Source of the DNA: Malachius bipustulatus
Taxonomy: Eukaryota > Arthropoda > Insecta > Coleoptera > Melyridae
Assembly (NCBI GenBank): GCA_910589415.1
Contig: OU342631.1
Location: forward strand, 16,182,001 to 16,246,000
DNA length: 64,000 nucleotides
Reading direction: 5' to 3'
Shown here: piece after piece, positions 32,408 to 44,500 of the stretch
Layout: each line of letters opens with the position of its first letter
How positions within the stretch are numbered: the first letter of the stretch is position 1
Made by a program: the position numbers and the translations under genes
Notes under the pieces: model-generated
Databases searched by the model: none
The model's input: the letters and a program-made list of their open reading frames with translations, nothing else
What the model was told of the DNA's origin: nothing

Positions 32408-35400
32408 TTAGAAACAAATCGAACTATTCACATTTTTATCAATATTGTTCAATGTGGCTTGATTAAATTGTATCAACACCAATTCATACGTGATTATAGC
32501 TGCTGCTACCTGGAAGAATTAAAATTAATAATAATTAAAGAATACCACTGTCTGTGAATAGATATTACGTTCAAAACTAGTCCTCTAGTTATGTAGAAAA
32601 AGTTACGTCCATTTAAAGCGACATTTGTGACATGTATTTGCGTTATAAGCCGCTTGATCTGTAATTAGAAGCAAGTTAGTACAAATATTTGAGTTTGCTG
32701 CTAATGAAAAAGTTCTTCAAGCTGGGGACATTATAAAATCAATTGAAACTTTGAAATACTTTTTTTTTAGTTTATAGGTAGGTATTGAACGATTAATATA
32801 AATATATACAGGGTGATGCATATAAAATATTTATGACTATGAGTTATTCCCAAATACTACTTGGAGGCTTTACCCTTAGCCATCAGCGCTCATAAGTACT
32901 TTCTGCAGAAAAACAATGGATACGCAGAACTGATGCTGAAAGATTAAATTCCGCTAGTTTGAAACGTGCAAAAGTGGTTGCGACAGAACATCGTCGAATT
33001 TCAACCAAGAAAATAGAAAATTCTATTCTATTGTCCTGAAAACCACAAGAGACGGTGTTGTCAACAATACTTGGCGTCTTTAAACATCGAGATGCAACCC
33101 CAGATCACATCGCAAACGCTGTAGAAAGCATTTTCGTTATTTTACGTGGTGACAACATGAAAGAGGGAACCTTACAAGAAGACCTCTACCAAAATGTATG
33201 GGTACTAAAAAAAAACAAATTCGGTATTTTTTCTTGGCCTCTAAGTGAGCGTATTAGTAACAGAAGGACGTATTAGCCAAATCAAAAAATGGTATGGGAC
33301 CCTTATAAAATGCAGAAGACGGATCGATTTTAGGGGGAGGTTCCTTGGTTCATTCAACGAAGAAAATGCCATTAACGCGGATCCGTAAATGCACCATTTT
33401 AGAGATAGGGTGTCCAAAAAAAAGTTTTCCCAATTTTTTGAGATATCTCAGGAACCGTTTGAGATTTTTCATACATCAATGAAAAATCCCCAGGTAGAAA
33501 ATTTTGTTTTTTTTATCAACGCACAGACCCGAGATAATGAAAAAAATACTTCTACCCCACATTTTGGATAACTCTACTGACTGAACTGAATTTTATGTAT
33601 GGACTTTTGTGCCTATTAAAGGGGAAAAAACTGAGCAAATAATACAATAAGATTACGCTGGACACGTCTAGGCTGTCCCTGATTCCCGACTGTCACACTG
33701 TTACCTTTCGGGAGAGATCTGTATAATCTCTCTTAGCTACCCTACCTCTTTGTTGTAAAATTCTGATGGTACTGAGTGGAGTTGATTTAAAGGAAATTTG
33801 CTCTCTTCGTTGATTGAGGCTCCATAAACAGAAACGCCAATGGTGCGAATTATTACGAAACCAAAAGAACAGAAGAAATACATTGCCTCCAATGCAGATT
33901 CCATTTTCCTATTAAAATATTCTTATAAGCAATGTTCACGTTCTCTATTGATCATCTTACCTCAAACTGGTGAATAATTGCAGAAGAATAAAAGCAAGGT
34001 TGTTAGCATAAGACACGACTACTAAGTCGGATAACATATTTTCCAGGTGTCTGCATAGATCGCTCAGTTTAACATAATCATCTCTGATGTCTCTCCAGAA
34101 TAATGCGTCTTGTTTCTGGAATAGACAATTGAACAAAAAGGGATTTATTGAAGAAGTAAGCAATTAAAGAAGAAATATTTTGTCTGAATTCAACTATCAA
34201 TATCGTTGCAAGCTTCATTTATGGATGGTATATTTCTTCTTCCAGTCTATTCGAGGTTCTAGAAGCTTTTTCTAGATTACCGCGGGTAAGCCAGTTTTTC
34301 TGTAAATTCAGTTTTTTTCGCGCTTCTTCAAATCTTAAATAAAGTACCTTCAGGGACCTAAATCCTATATCTGAATACAAAAATTGTGTGCTGTAACTGA
34401 CATTACCAAAGAAGCAATGTCGGAGAAGCGGCAAGAATTTTCCTGGGAAAGTTACAAGTTAAATGTTAAAAGTTTCTGCTTGCCGCTCCTCTGAAATTGT
34501 TTCTTTGGTAATGTCAGTTACTGTACACAATTTCCGTACTGGCGTATACAGGGTATCCCAAATTTTCTTTATCAATAGATTTTTTTCAAATTACACTCCT
34601 AATATTTTTGCTCGGCAAGATTGTTGATTTCAGCTCTGTACACAGTGACATGGCGATTTTTGAAAATCCAAAAGCATATTTAGTTTGGCAAAAGCAACTA
34701 TTTAAAAAAACAGTGCTGCCAATTAATGAGCATAAAAACCACAGTTTGAGGTCGTTTCAAAATGAAATTATGCTCTCGCCAAAATTTTCTTTCCATGGTT
34801 ACACTTGACGACAATAAAGGGTAACCATGGTAACGAATAATGGCAATACCCTAGTCGAAATGCCACGTTCCGGGTTGAATAGAATAATCGCGGTATAATT
34901 TGACGGTATAGTTTGTCAAAATTAATCCAACTAACAGCGGGTATTACAAAGGCTCATTAAGATAACGGGCAGATTTCTGTTGCCATTTCTGAAGAAGGTA
35001 TTTTTTAAATTTATCTATTCTTTTGACATAAAAGTAATTACAAAAATGTTAATAAAAGTCATTTGACGTCGATATTAATTTCAAAAACGAGCACAGAAAT
35101 CTGCCCGTTAGCCTAATGAGCCTTTATAATATTAAAATAAAATAAAAGTCACGGTGGGTTCGGCTTGCGCCATAGGATACACCCCAGACAGCCATAATGC
35201 ATGCCAAAAATGAGTGCAGTGCCTCCCGGTGTGCATGAAGTAGGTAAAGCCCCTACTAGGCGTTGCTAGACAAAAGATGAATGACATGTTGTCAGACAAC
35301 ATGCCATCCATTAATGTTGTGCTGTGAGCAGAGGCGGAAATTGTAGACACGTGTTTCGTCCTGTTTGGGACTCTTCAGTACAATGTATCTACCAACACAC

Positions 35401-38202
35401 AGCACAGTTTAGATCACGGATCCCGTGAGCAGAATGCAATGAAATAAAAATTAAAATAAAATAAAAGTCACGGGATCCGTGATCTAAACTGTGCTGTGTG
35501 TTGGTAGATACATTGTACTGAAGAGTCCCAAACAGGACGAAACACGTGTCTACAATTTCCGCCTCTGCTCACAGCACAACATTAATGGATGGCATGTTGT
35601 CTGACAACATGTCATTCATCTTTTGTCTTTATAATATTGACTGTTAGTGCTTAGAATGCTTGGATTTCCAAAAATCGCATGTCATTGTATTCAGAACGAA
35701 GTCAGTATTCTGCAAAAAAAGAGGGAGTAATTGGAGAAAAGAAAAACAAGTAGGGGACGGTTACTTGGCGGCTGAAAGGCGTATGTATTGAGGGTGCAGC
35801 AGTAAAACCCTAAGGGTACATTTTAAATTTCCCAATTATTCAATTTTCCAAATAACTCAGAGAGAGTATGTAATTTCATTTTGAAAAGACCACAAGGTGT
35901 TTTCTTCGACAGTTTATTCCTTGTCAACGCTGGTTTTTTCAAGATATTTTTTTTATGATTTAAGATTATTTATTTACTTATGCTTAGATTTTCAAAAATC
36001 GCATATTCAGAACAAAGAACGTAATCCTGCCGAGCAAAGAAACTAGGGGTGCAATTAAAAAAAAAAACAAGTATGATTACTTATTGGTGGTATAACATTT
36101 GTTTCTGTTTTGAAATACCGCGGATAACCCTTGATAAAGGAAATTTGGGACATCCTGTATATCACCCTCTTAACTAATATTACGACCGGCAAAATCAAAT
36201 AAAATTTTGTCTGAGAAATAATAAGCAGATCGGTTATTTTTCTGATCTGCTGATCGGAAGTTTATATTTTACTTGACGTATCCTATAGCAGCCACACATG
36301 TATACGTTTTTCTTTCATCTCTATTGGACGAGATGCAAGATGGCGGCTGTCCAATAAAAAAATGGGCACTCAATTTTTCGTTGTAAGTACAATAAATTGT
36401 CCCCACTGTATAAATTTCGACAAAATTTTTCTTCAATTTTCACGGTAAGTAGATATACCTATTTACGTACATCATCATATGATTTCACATAATATACTCT
36501 AGGACTTTCTTGTTCTCTTTCATAACTGGTAACATGTCTAATGTAAGTCCCAATCCTCTTATTAATTTGCTTGAATCTATAAGACATCATGATGCTGATA
36601 AGAACAATGAAGAGATCCGCAAAGTTCCAAACAAAAGATGCAAGAATATTGATGTACTAGAAGATACAAATAATTGTTCGAAAAAATAGACTTCTTCCAG
36701 TAAAAGCAGAACTTACGATAAGTGATATTGCTGCAGGAACGTTGTAATCGAAGTACTTGAAAATGAAGTGGAACTGCTTGTATGTGAAATATTTCAATCC
36801 TATATGGCTGTTGTCGCAGTGTTTCATTAAGTAGAAATTGCTCATCGAAACTGAATGTTCAACTGAAACATTATTACTTTATTTGTTTATATTTGAACCA
36901 ATCATTCAATACTGTGCATGTTATCATGAATAAACAGCTGTTAAAGATATTTTTTAATTTTAAGTAAAGATAAAGGTATTTTGCGTTATGATAAAGAAGA
37001 GATATTGGCACACCAAGACTGCTCCAGAATAGGCAAGTTGTGGAAATAAATCTAGAGACTACCTAAAAGACAAGGAATTCGATCATTTAAAGAGAGACTT
37101 CTAAAAATGTCGTGTTTGCAGAATTTTCAAGCCAATGGTAGTTTTTGAACCAGTTTCGAACCTGTCGTTATTAAGCTTTGTCATTTGGAATATCACTTTG
37201 ACAATTCTTGAGAGACTTATTGGTGCTTGGCTGGAGCTTTTTAGTGTAACTGATACATGGAGGAGATGAGCCAAGTGTAGAAAAAGTTATACACAAAGTC
37301 GTCTTGTATAATTTCATAGATGGACTAGAGCTAATAAAGGGAGGGTGGTAAATGAAGCTGGACTTCAGAGAGTAACAAGCAACTACTGAATCAGAGTTCT
37401 CGGGCTGAAGCGTGAAGTGAAAGGTTGCCTTAAAAGAGATTACCTATAACAGATACACAAGCATTATTTTGATTTTTTGGTAAATAAGAAACAGGAAGAA
37501 GGAAACCCCTGACGAGGGTGAGAATTAGGACGCTGTAGTAGGTACCGATAGGTAATTCCGCTGTGTGAAGTAAAATAGAAAATCCTTCAAGACCAGAACT
37601 ACTGATAAGGATATACGAAGACTACTCACAAACAGCTGCAAGGAAATAGGCCGCTGCTGTTATGTAAACCGTTCTTTGTATGCTGTGTATTGGTGGATAT
37701 TTTTTGTCCATATGATTTTCCACCGTTAACCATTCATTGAGGAATTTGGGCCATTCTATTGCAATTTTTAGGAACACACATCCAATTATGAAACTTATTG
37801 TATAAAATAAGGGTGATACTGAAAATAAAAGTAAGTAAATGCAATAATTAAATAAATAAATAAAGATATACTTAATTCATATACAAAAAAGTCGCTATGA
37901 AAAGCCTTCCAGAATCCTAGAGAGCTGCAAAAAATGAACCCCAAGTACACTGTAACTGCGTAAAAGACTTTAAAGGATACCCATCTGAAAGTGACTTTGG
38001 AACTATCCTCGCTTAGCATATTATTGACAGGAAAAAGAGCAAAGCACTGAGCTATTATTATAATAATTCTCAAGCTCTTATGACATCCTGTATAAACTTT
38101 GTTGACGCTTCTAGATTCAGATTGATTGTTCTTGAGAAATGAACATTTTCTATTAGTTCTATTTTTCGGCTTGATTAGTAATTGTCTTGTTATCTTGTTC
38201 AT
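32408..38202 (-). CDS. Sugar-type gustatory receptor C
   Basis: Seven-transmembrane GR of the Gr64-like sugar clade. Eight exons: 38202-37872, 37818-37630, 36862-36717, 36656-36471, 34115-33961, 33908-33746, 32658-32569, 32509-32408. They sum to 1362 nt (453 residues) and all joins stay open. Landmarks: IIIAQCFALFPVNNML, SPLFYTISFIIGC, HFIFKYFDYNV, FVWNFADLFIVLIS, WRDIRDDYVKLSDL, SFGFVIIRTIGVSVYGASI, LNGRNFFYITRGLVLN and ITYELVLIQFN. The fourth exon extends with a hydrophilic stretch before the EREQESPR segment, also seen in D, so C and D are closest relatives. Introns 4 and 6 carry foldback elements. Start chosen at the first ATG of the open block; the N-terminus is basic and variable in this family. 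Confidence 0.85.
34378..34533. repeat. Short palindromic repeat
   Basis: Arms of about 55 bp: TGTAACTGACATTACCAAAG near 34388 recurs inverted as CTTTGGTAATGTCAGTTACT near 34503, with GAGAAGCGGCAAG / CTTGCCGCTCCTC near the centre. Lies in receptor C intron 4, directly before the next foldback. Confidence 0.6.
34935..35130. mobile_element. MITE with CTCATTA / TAATGAG termini, copy 2
   Basis: AAGGCTCATTAAGATAACGG at the left and CCGTTAGCCTAATGAGCCTT at the right, inverted, arms about 30 bp. Interior matches the copy at 29140-29350. In receptor C intron 4. Confidence 0.65.
35269..35627. repeat. Near-perfect palindrome, two 160-bp arms
   Basis: Arms 35269-35428 and 35468-35627 look almost perfectly inverted, separated by about 39 bp of A-rich spacer. 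Each arm contains GTAGACACGTGTTTCGTCCT. The left arm is preceded by a single-copy extension (35150-35268). A diverged relative of the unit occurs at 60300-60480. Confidence 0.7.
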
Positions 38203-38503
38203 TTTTATTAACTGCCTACGACTCTAGATTGTATCGAAAAGTAACTAAAAGGTTAGCCCAGGAAAACCAGAAAGTTTTAAGTAAATAATATTCTCAGGTA
38301 AATAAGGAAAACTGCTTGATGTTTCGATACATAATTTATATGTTCCAATTGGAACCATCCTGTTTTCCATGAAGGGGTATAATTTGTGAAGGGACATTAT
38401 TAGAGTATAATTTTTTGTTTTCCAGAATAAGAAAATTTGATAAAAAAGAAACAATAAACAAACAATTTAATCAGTTACTAATAAAAATAAATTTCTTCTA
38501 AAA

Positions 38504-41500
38504 TTAAAAACAAATAGATAAAGTATCACTCATATTCTTGTTTGATTTTTCAAACGTTGATTGATTAAACTGTATCAAGACAAGCTCATAAGTAATTATA
38601 GCAGCTGCCACCTGAAAAATAACAAAATTACTAAAAATAATAGTTACCTCCATTTGTGAAAATTACATTTAAAACCAATCCTCGAGTGACTTTAAAAAAA
38701 TTATGTCCCGTTAAAGCCACAGTCGTTACGTGTGTCTGATTCATTAATCGTTGAATCTGAAAAAACAGTTTCAAGTCAAATAATTGGAAAAGTTACTAAT
38801 CGATCTTCAATCAATCAACCGTGAAACGTTGATTGTTTATCTATTTGGGTGGCATGGATAATTAATTTGTTGTAAAAGTAATAAGTAATAAAAACAAAAT
38901 GATTCTCCTTAAGAACACCATCCAAATAAGGGGAAAGCTATGAGTGTACGGGGGCAAGATTCAGCAACTGCTTCATGTATGGTACATAAAGTTTTGTAAC
39001 AAAAAGTCATAAACTCTCAACCCATCAGACGTCATTTACAAGAGGGAAATATTCCCTCTTCTGTGTTTGAGCAGAGAACTCCTTTAAAGGACACGAAAAA
39101 ATTGGTCTACGATTATTTTTACAGATTGAGAGTTTAAGGACAATCCGGTGACGCTTAATGGCTGAGACATGTTCAGGAATTGCATAGCTGCAGAGTTGTT
39201 CAGGCATATCTGTTCATCTACAGAGGTGAGTGAAGTTCTGGGGAGGAATCATTTTGAGGGAGAAAAACAGGCCCCGTTTCTTTCAACCAATCCATCAGTG
39301 CATGGTGATCAAAAATATTTTTCAGCCTTGAGTTGTATTATTTGCCAAAGAGTCGACGAGATTTCTATTTGTATTGTATTTGTATTTGTACATTGGGGGT
39401 GACCTAGTTACTGCGACCTAAAAAGATCTATTGTATCCCCTCTACTGTGCTTCGCCTGGTGTGGAATCCCTTTAGTGAAGCACCCTCTCCAGGTCCGTTT
39501 CCTTGAGAAACTTCAGGATTTTGAGAGGATCAAGGTCGGGTAAGTTCCGGGCCTCTAACTGGTGGTGGCCCAGAACATTACTTCTTTTGAGTTCTAACGC
39601 ATCGCAGTTGAGCAGTAGGTGACGTGGTGTCTCGTCTCCTTTCCCGCAGAATCTGCAGACGCCGTTCTTTTCTATGCCTAACTTCCTCAGGTGTTCCTTG
39701 AGCTTACAATGTCCCGTTAGGAATCCCGTCAGTGTTCTGAGACATTCCTTGTTGAGGTTGAAGAGTATCTTCGACCTTTCTCGGTTAAAATTCCCGAGAA
39801 GTTCTTTGGCTTGTCTCAACCCTGAGAGGTTCCTCCAATGGGTTTCTCTCAGTTTTTCTTCTTCCTTTTGGAGTTCTGCCTTGAAGAAAGTATCTTCGAA
39901 GCCACAGAATGGTTCTGGTCCTATGAAGGGTGTCGATGCTCCTTTTCTTGCCAATGAGTGGGCACGTTCGTTTCCCTCGATTCCGGAATGGCCCGGTATC
40001 CACTTGAGGTGAATTTTATTTTTCTTGCCTAATTCGTTAAGTTTTCCTAGGCATTCCCAGGCCATTTTGGAGCTGATGATCGGAGAGCTCAGCGTTTTTA
40101 TGGCTGCTTGACTATCCGTCAATATTTCTATTTCTTTGTTTTTGTAGTTTCTGTCGAGGTTTATTTGGGTGCATACTTCTATTGCGTGTAATTCCGCTTG
40201 AAGTATGGTTGGGGATTTTCCCATTGGTTTGGAGTACATGGTGCGTGGCCCATAGATTCCTGCCCCGGTTCCCTCGACGGTTTTAGAGCCGTCTGTGTAC
40301 CATTTGATCGTACCTTCTTTGAGAGTGCAGTTGGAGTTGTTCCATTCCTCTTTCGTAGACAGTTTCGTGATGAAGTTTCTCTCGAAACTGAATTTCTTAA
40401 CAGTTCTGTCTTTTGGTAGTGTTAGGAGCCCCTCACAGCCACCCAAGGGTCGATCTTCAGTGGCTCGCCGTACACTCCTGATTCCTACTTTTGACATCCT
40501 AAGTAGAGCTTCTCCAGCTCTTCTTTCTATCACCAAATGTAGTGGTGTCAGATCCAGGATTACTTCCAACGCAGCGGTTGGGCAGGTTCTCATTGCTCCT
40601 GTGATGCAGAGACACGCAAGTCTCTGGATCTTCTCAAGCCTTTTCTTTGCTGTTACTAGCTTAGTTCTTTCGTACCAAGCAACCGCTCCGTATGTGATGA
40701 TAGGTCTCACGAGCATGGTGTACATCCAGCGCAGAATGTGTGGGTTACAGCCCCATGTTCTGCTAGCCATTCTCCTGCACACCTTGAGAACGGTAGTGGC
40801 CTTACTTACTGTTTTGTCCAGGTGCTGGTTCCACAGTAGCTTTTTGTCTAGTGTTACTCCTAGAAATTTAACTTCTTCCTTCCATTCTAAATCCACTTTG
40901 CTCAAGCGTATAGCTTTGAGTTTTGGAAGCTTCAGTCTTCTTGTGAATGGTACAAGTGTTGTTTTTGTAGGGTTGATGTTTAGTCCTACTTCCTGGCACC
41001 ATTTCAGGGTTATATTTAACCCTCTCTGTATAATTTCGCAGAGAGTACTTTCAAATTTACCTCTGGCTATTATGACGATGTCATCGGCATACCCAATGCA
41101 GGTAATGCCGTTCTCGGTGAGTAGCCCGAGGAGTTCGTCAACGACCAGGCTCCACAGAAGGGAGGATAGCACTCCTCCTTGTGGGCATCCTTTAGTTGTA
41201 TTTACCTGGATGGTGTTCTTGCCCACATTGGTTTCAACTGTTCTTGTAGACAACATGTTCTGAATCCATTTGGATGTTGTGTTGTCTACTCCTCTTTTTG
41301 CCAAGGCTTTCTTGACAGCATCGTGCTTTGTATTGTCGAATGCTCCTTCTATATCAAGGAAGGCGCAGATGGCGATTTCCTTGTACTCCAGAGTGTCCTG
41401 AATCTTTTCAGTCAGCTCGTACAGCGCGGTCTCTGTCGACCTGCCCGCTCTGTACGCATGCTGACTTGGGTGTAGAGGCACCCTGTTCAGTGTTTTTGTT

Positions 41501-44500
41501 CTTATATAGTTGTCGACGACTTTCTCCATTGTCTTTAACAGGAATGATGTAAGACAGATGGGTCTGAATGACTTCGGAAGGGTGATGTCCTTTTTTCCCA
41601 CTTTGGTAATAAAGGTGACTCGTGCTCTTCTCCAGGCTTGTGGTATATATCCCATTGCCAGGCTGCTTCTGAAGATTCTAACCAGGTGTGGTATGAGATC
41701 ATCCAGTCCTCTTTGCAGGAGAGCCGGAAATATGCCATCCACTCCAGGTGATTTAAATGGTTGAAAGGTGTCAATGGCCCACTTCAACCTTCTAGGAGTG
41801 CATATTATTTTAGCAGTGTCCCAATCTTCCTTTTTTGGTTTCCCAAATTTCACGTGGGTGGTCTGATCTCTTTCCAGTGAACTACCTGGAAAGTGAGTTT
41901 TTAACAGAAGTAGAGCTTTCTGCTCTTCATCTTCTGTATAGTTACCATCCAGTTTTCTGAGTGACATTGTTCCCTGAGCAGTGCCCTTCGCTAATGCTTT
42001 ATGTAGTCTAGATGCTTCAGGTGTTGTTGTGATGTTCTCACAAAATTCCCTGAAGCTCTTTCTTTTCGCTTTCCTTATTTCTTTGTTGTAGGTTGTCAAG
42101 GCCATGGTGTAGTCCTGCCAGTATCCGTCGCGCTTGGCTTTATTAAAAAGCCTTCGAGATTTCTATTTATACGCAAGAGGTTGTTGAGGGTTTTTGGTGA
42201 CACTAAATAAATGTTATACTTAGCAGGCATGATCCCCGGATCTTAATCCTATGAGACACATGCTCCGGAGAAACTGCCTATCGAATACGGATGACCACCA
42301 CTCACGGATCCAACATGTCAACACACGTCTCTTCATCCTTCATTCATGTTCTTTCTCACATTACCTCGGGAAATAATAGAGATAGCTTCAAGGTATAACG
42401 GTAAGAAGTCTTCAGGCTTGGACGAGATTCCCTCCTTTGTCGTCGAGCATTGTATTTCTGATCTACCTCAGCCGTTATCAGAAGTTTACAACAACTCCTT
42501 TCAGACTGGTGTATTCCCCGAAAAACTCAAAGCACCCATAGTTAAGTCTATTATTTTCAAAAAAGGTGACGTCAAAAACCGCGAAAACTACCAACCAATT
42601 AGTCTTCTATCGACATTTGATAAAAATCTAGAATCCTTTGTTTCGTCTCGTCTTCTTGATTTTCTTGACAAAACAGGGATCCTTTCCCGATCCCAGCATG
42701 TTTTCATTAAATACAGATCTACCCAAAAGACTCTTGTAGAGCTTACGAACTTCATATCTGAGAGCATGGAGAGTGGGAGAGCATGGAGTGCGCACTGTGG
42801 GATAGCTTTTGAATCTCTACAAGACCTTCGATAGTGCGTGCCACGACTGTCTTCTTCGGAAACTGGAGAGCGTTGGAGTTCGTGGATTGCCCCTTTCTTA
42901 GTTTACCATCATCTACCTACAGGGAATAACACAAGCGGTTCAGCTTACTGGGTCTGATGGTCAGCCTTGTGCGATCACTTTTTTCTCCGATCTCCTCAAG
43001 AGTGCCACAGGTTAGTATTCCCGGTCCGCTTCTTTTCCTTGTCTATGTTAACAACTTGAGCCCCAGAATTACCTCCCCTTATTCACTCTGTGTTTACTAT
43101 GCTGATGGACAAAACTGAGTTGATTAATTTTCATTCTAGACGATCACGTCTTTCTCCTTTACGCTCCATGCACCCACCGGCAGTGCATTCTATCAAATAC
43201 CTGAACCACTTCAAAATAGATCCTGCAACTGTTGGATTCTCAGAGTTCAGGGCATATCTCCGGGAACATCTTGCGTAGTTAGAACCTTTATACTACCTCT
43301 GATATGACCTTCTACCTCCCACCCTTACCTACAGTCCGGTTTTAAAATCCCTGCTAAACCCCTTCAGGTTTGATCTTCGTTTTTCAAAAAATTCGAACCA
43401 TATTCCTCTAGCGACCTTATGTCTTATATTGTCTCAAGTGATTCGACTCTTAGCACTATTGCACTATTGTCATTGTTTACTTGTTGATTTGCTGTGTGTT
43501 ATTATTATATTTTACTTTTGTTTCTTTTCAATTATAACGTTGTTGTACTGAGCAATGACTGTTGTAATTCGTAGTACAATAAAGAAATTTGTATTGTATT
43601 GTATTGTATTGTATTGTATTGTATTGTATTGTATTGTATTGTATTGTATTGTATTGTATTGTATTGTATTGTATTGTATTGTACTGTACTGTACTGTACT
43701 GTATTGTATTGTATTGTATTGTATTGTATTGTATTGTATTGTATTGTATTGTATTGTATTGTATTGTATTGTATTGTATTGTATTGTATTGTATTGTATT
43801 GTATATTGCAGTGACGAGCAGCACCAACATTATTAAAATCTTCTCCATAAGAAGATAACTATACAGAGAGGCAACCTAATTCAGTCGATGACTAAAAGTT
43901 GCAGATCAGTTATTTTAACTGCCGGAGAATGTGCAATTTTGTTCTAAACGTTTAATTTCTGTTTATTTTATTGCATCTAATTAAAAATGTATAGTTTGAT
44001 GTTATATAAATAAATTAATTGATTCTGTGGATGTGTGTATTCTACTATATCACTATTATTACCTCTTCATTATACAGTTCTGTCGGTATTGAGTTAATAA
44101 GGCTTAGAGGAACTTTACTTTCCTCATTAATTGAAGCTCCATAAACAGAAACTGCAACAGTGCGCACAATAACAAATCCAAAAGAATAAAAGAAATAAGT
44201 AGCTTCTAGTGCAGAATCCATTTCTCTGAAAAAATTCTCAAGATGAACTATTCAGATCATTTGTATATTATTTGTATATATCATAGATTACATCTTTACC
44301 TTAAACTAGTGAATAATTGTAGAAGAATGAAAGCCAGATTGTTAGCATATGAAACAATTACAGTATTTGACATAATCGTTTCTAGCTGCTTACATAAGTC
44401 ACTCAACTTTACATAGTCCTCCCTGATCTCCCTCCAGAATAATATGTCTTGTTTCTGGAATAACATTTGAGGTAGCATCATAAATCAGTTCTTATCAAAC

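Larger units (their letters stand above)
34549..36157. mobile_element. TA-flanked element with CAGGGTATCCC ends, containing nested insertions
   Basis: CAGGGTATCCCAAATTTTCT at the left, and GAAATTTGGGACATCCTG at the right, are inverted and flanked by TA. GATAAAG and TGCTCGGCA/TGCCGAGCA motifs also pair. Inside lie the CTCATTA MITE and a 160-bp-arm palindrome. Fragments similar to its interior (AGGGGTGYAATTAAAAAAAA) also flank the foldback at 49142-50141. Confidence 0.55.

Noticed and set aside
40295..41263. A 322-codon plus-strand open frame
   Set aside because: It is the antisense of the intact RT frame at 39472-42105 and contains no recognisable domain.
43528..43858. Open frames of 70-106 codons made of YCIVL / QYNTI repeats on both strands
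   Set aside because: They are translations of the GTATT microsatellite, not proteins.
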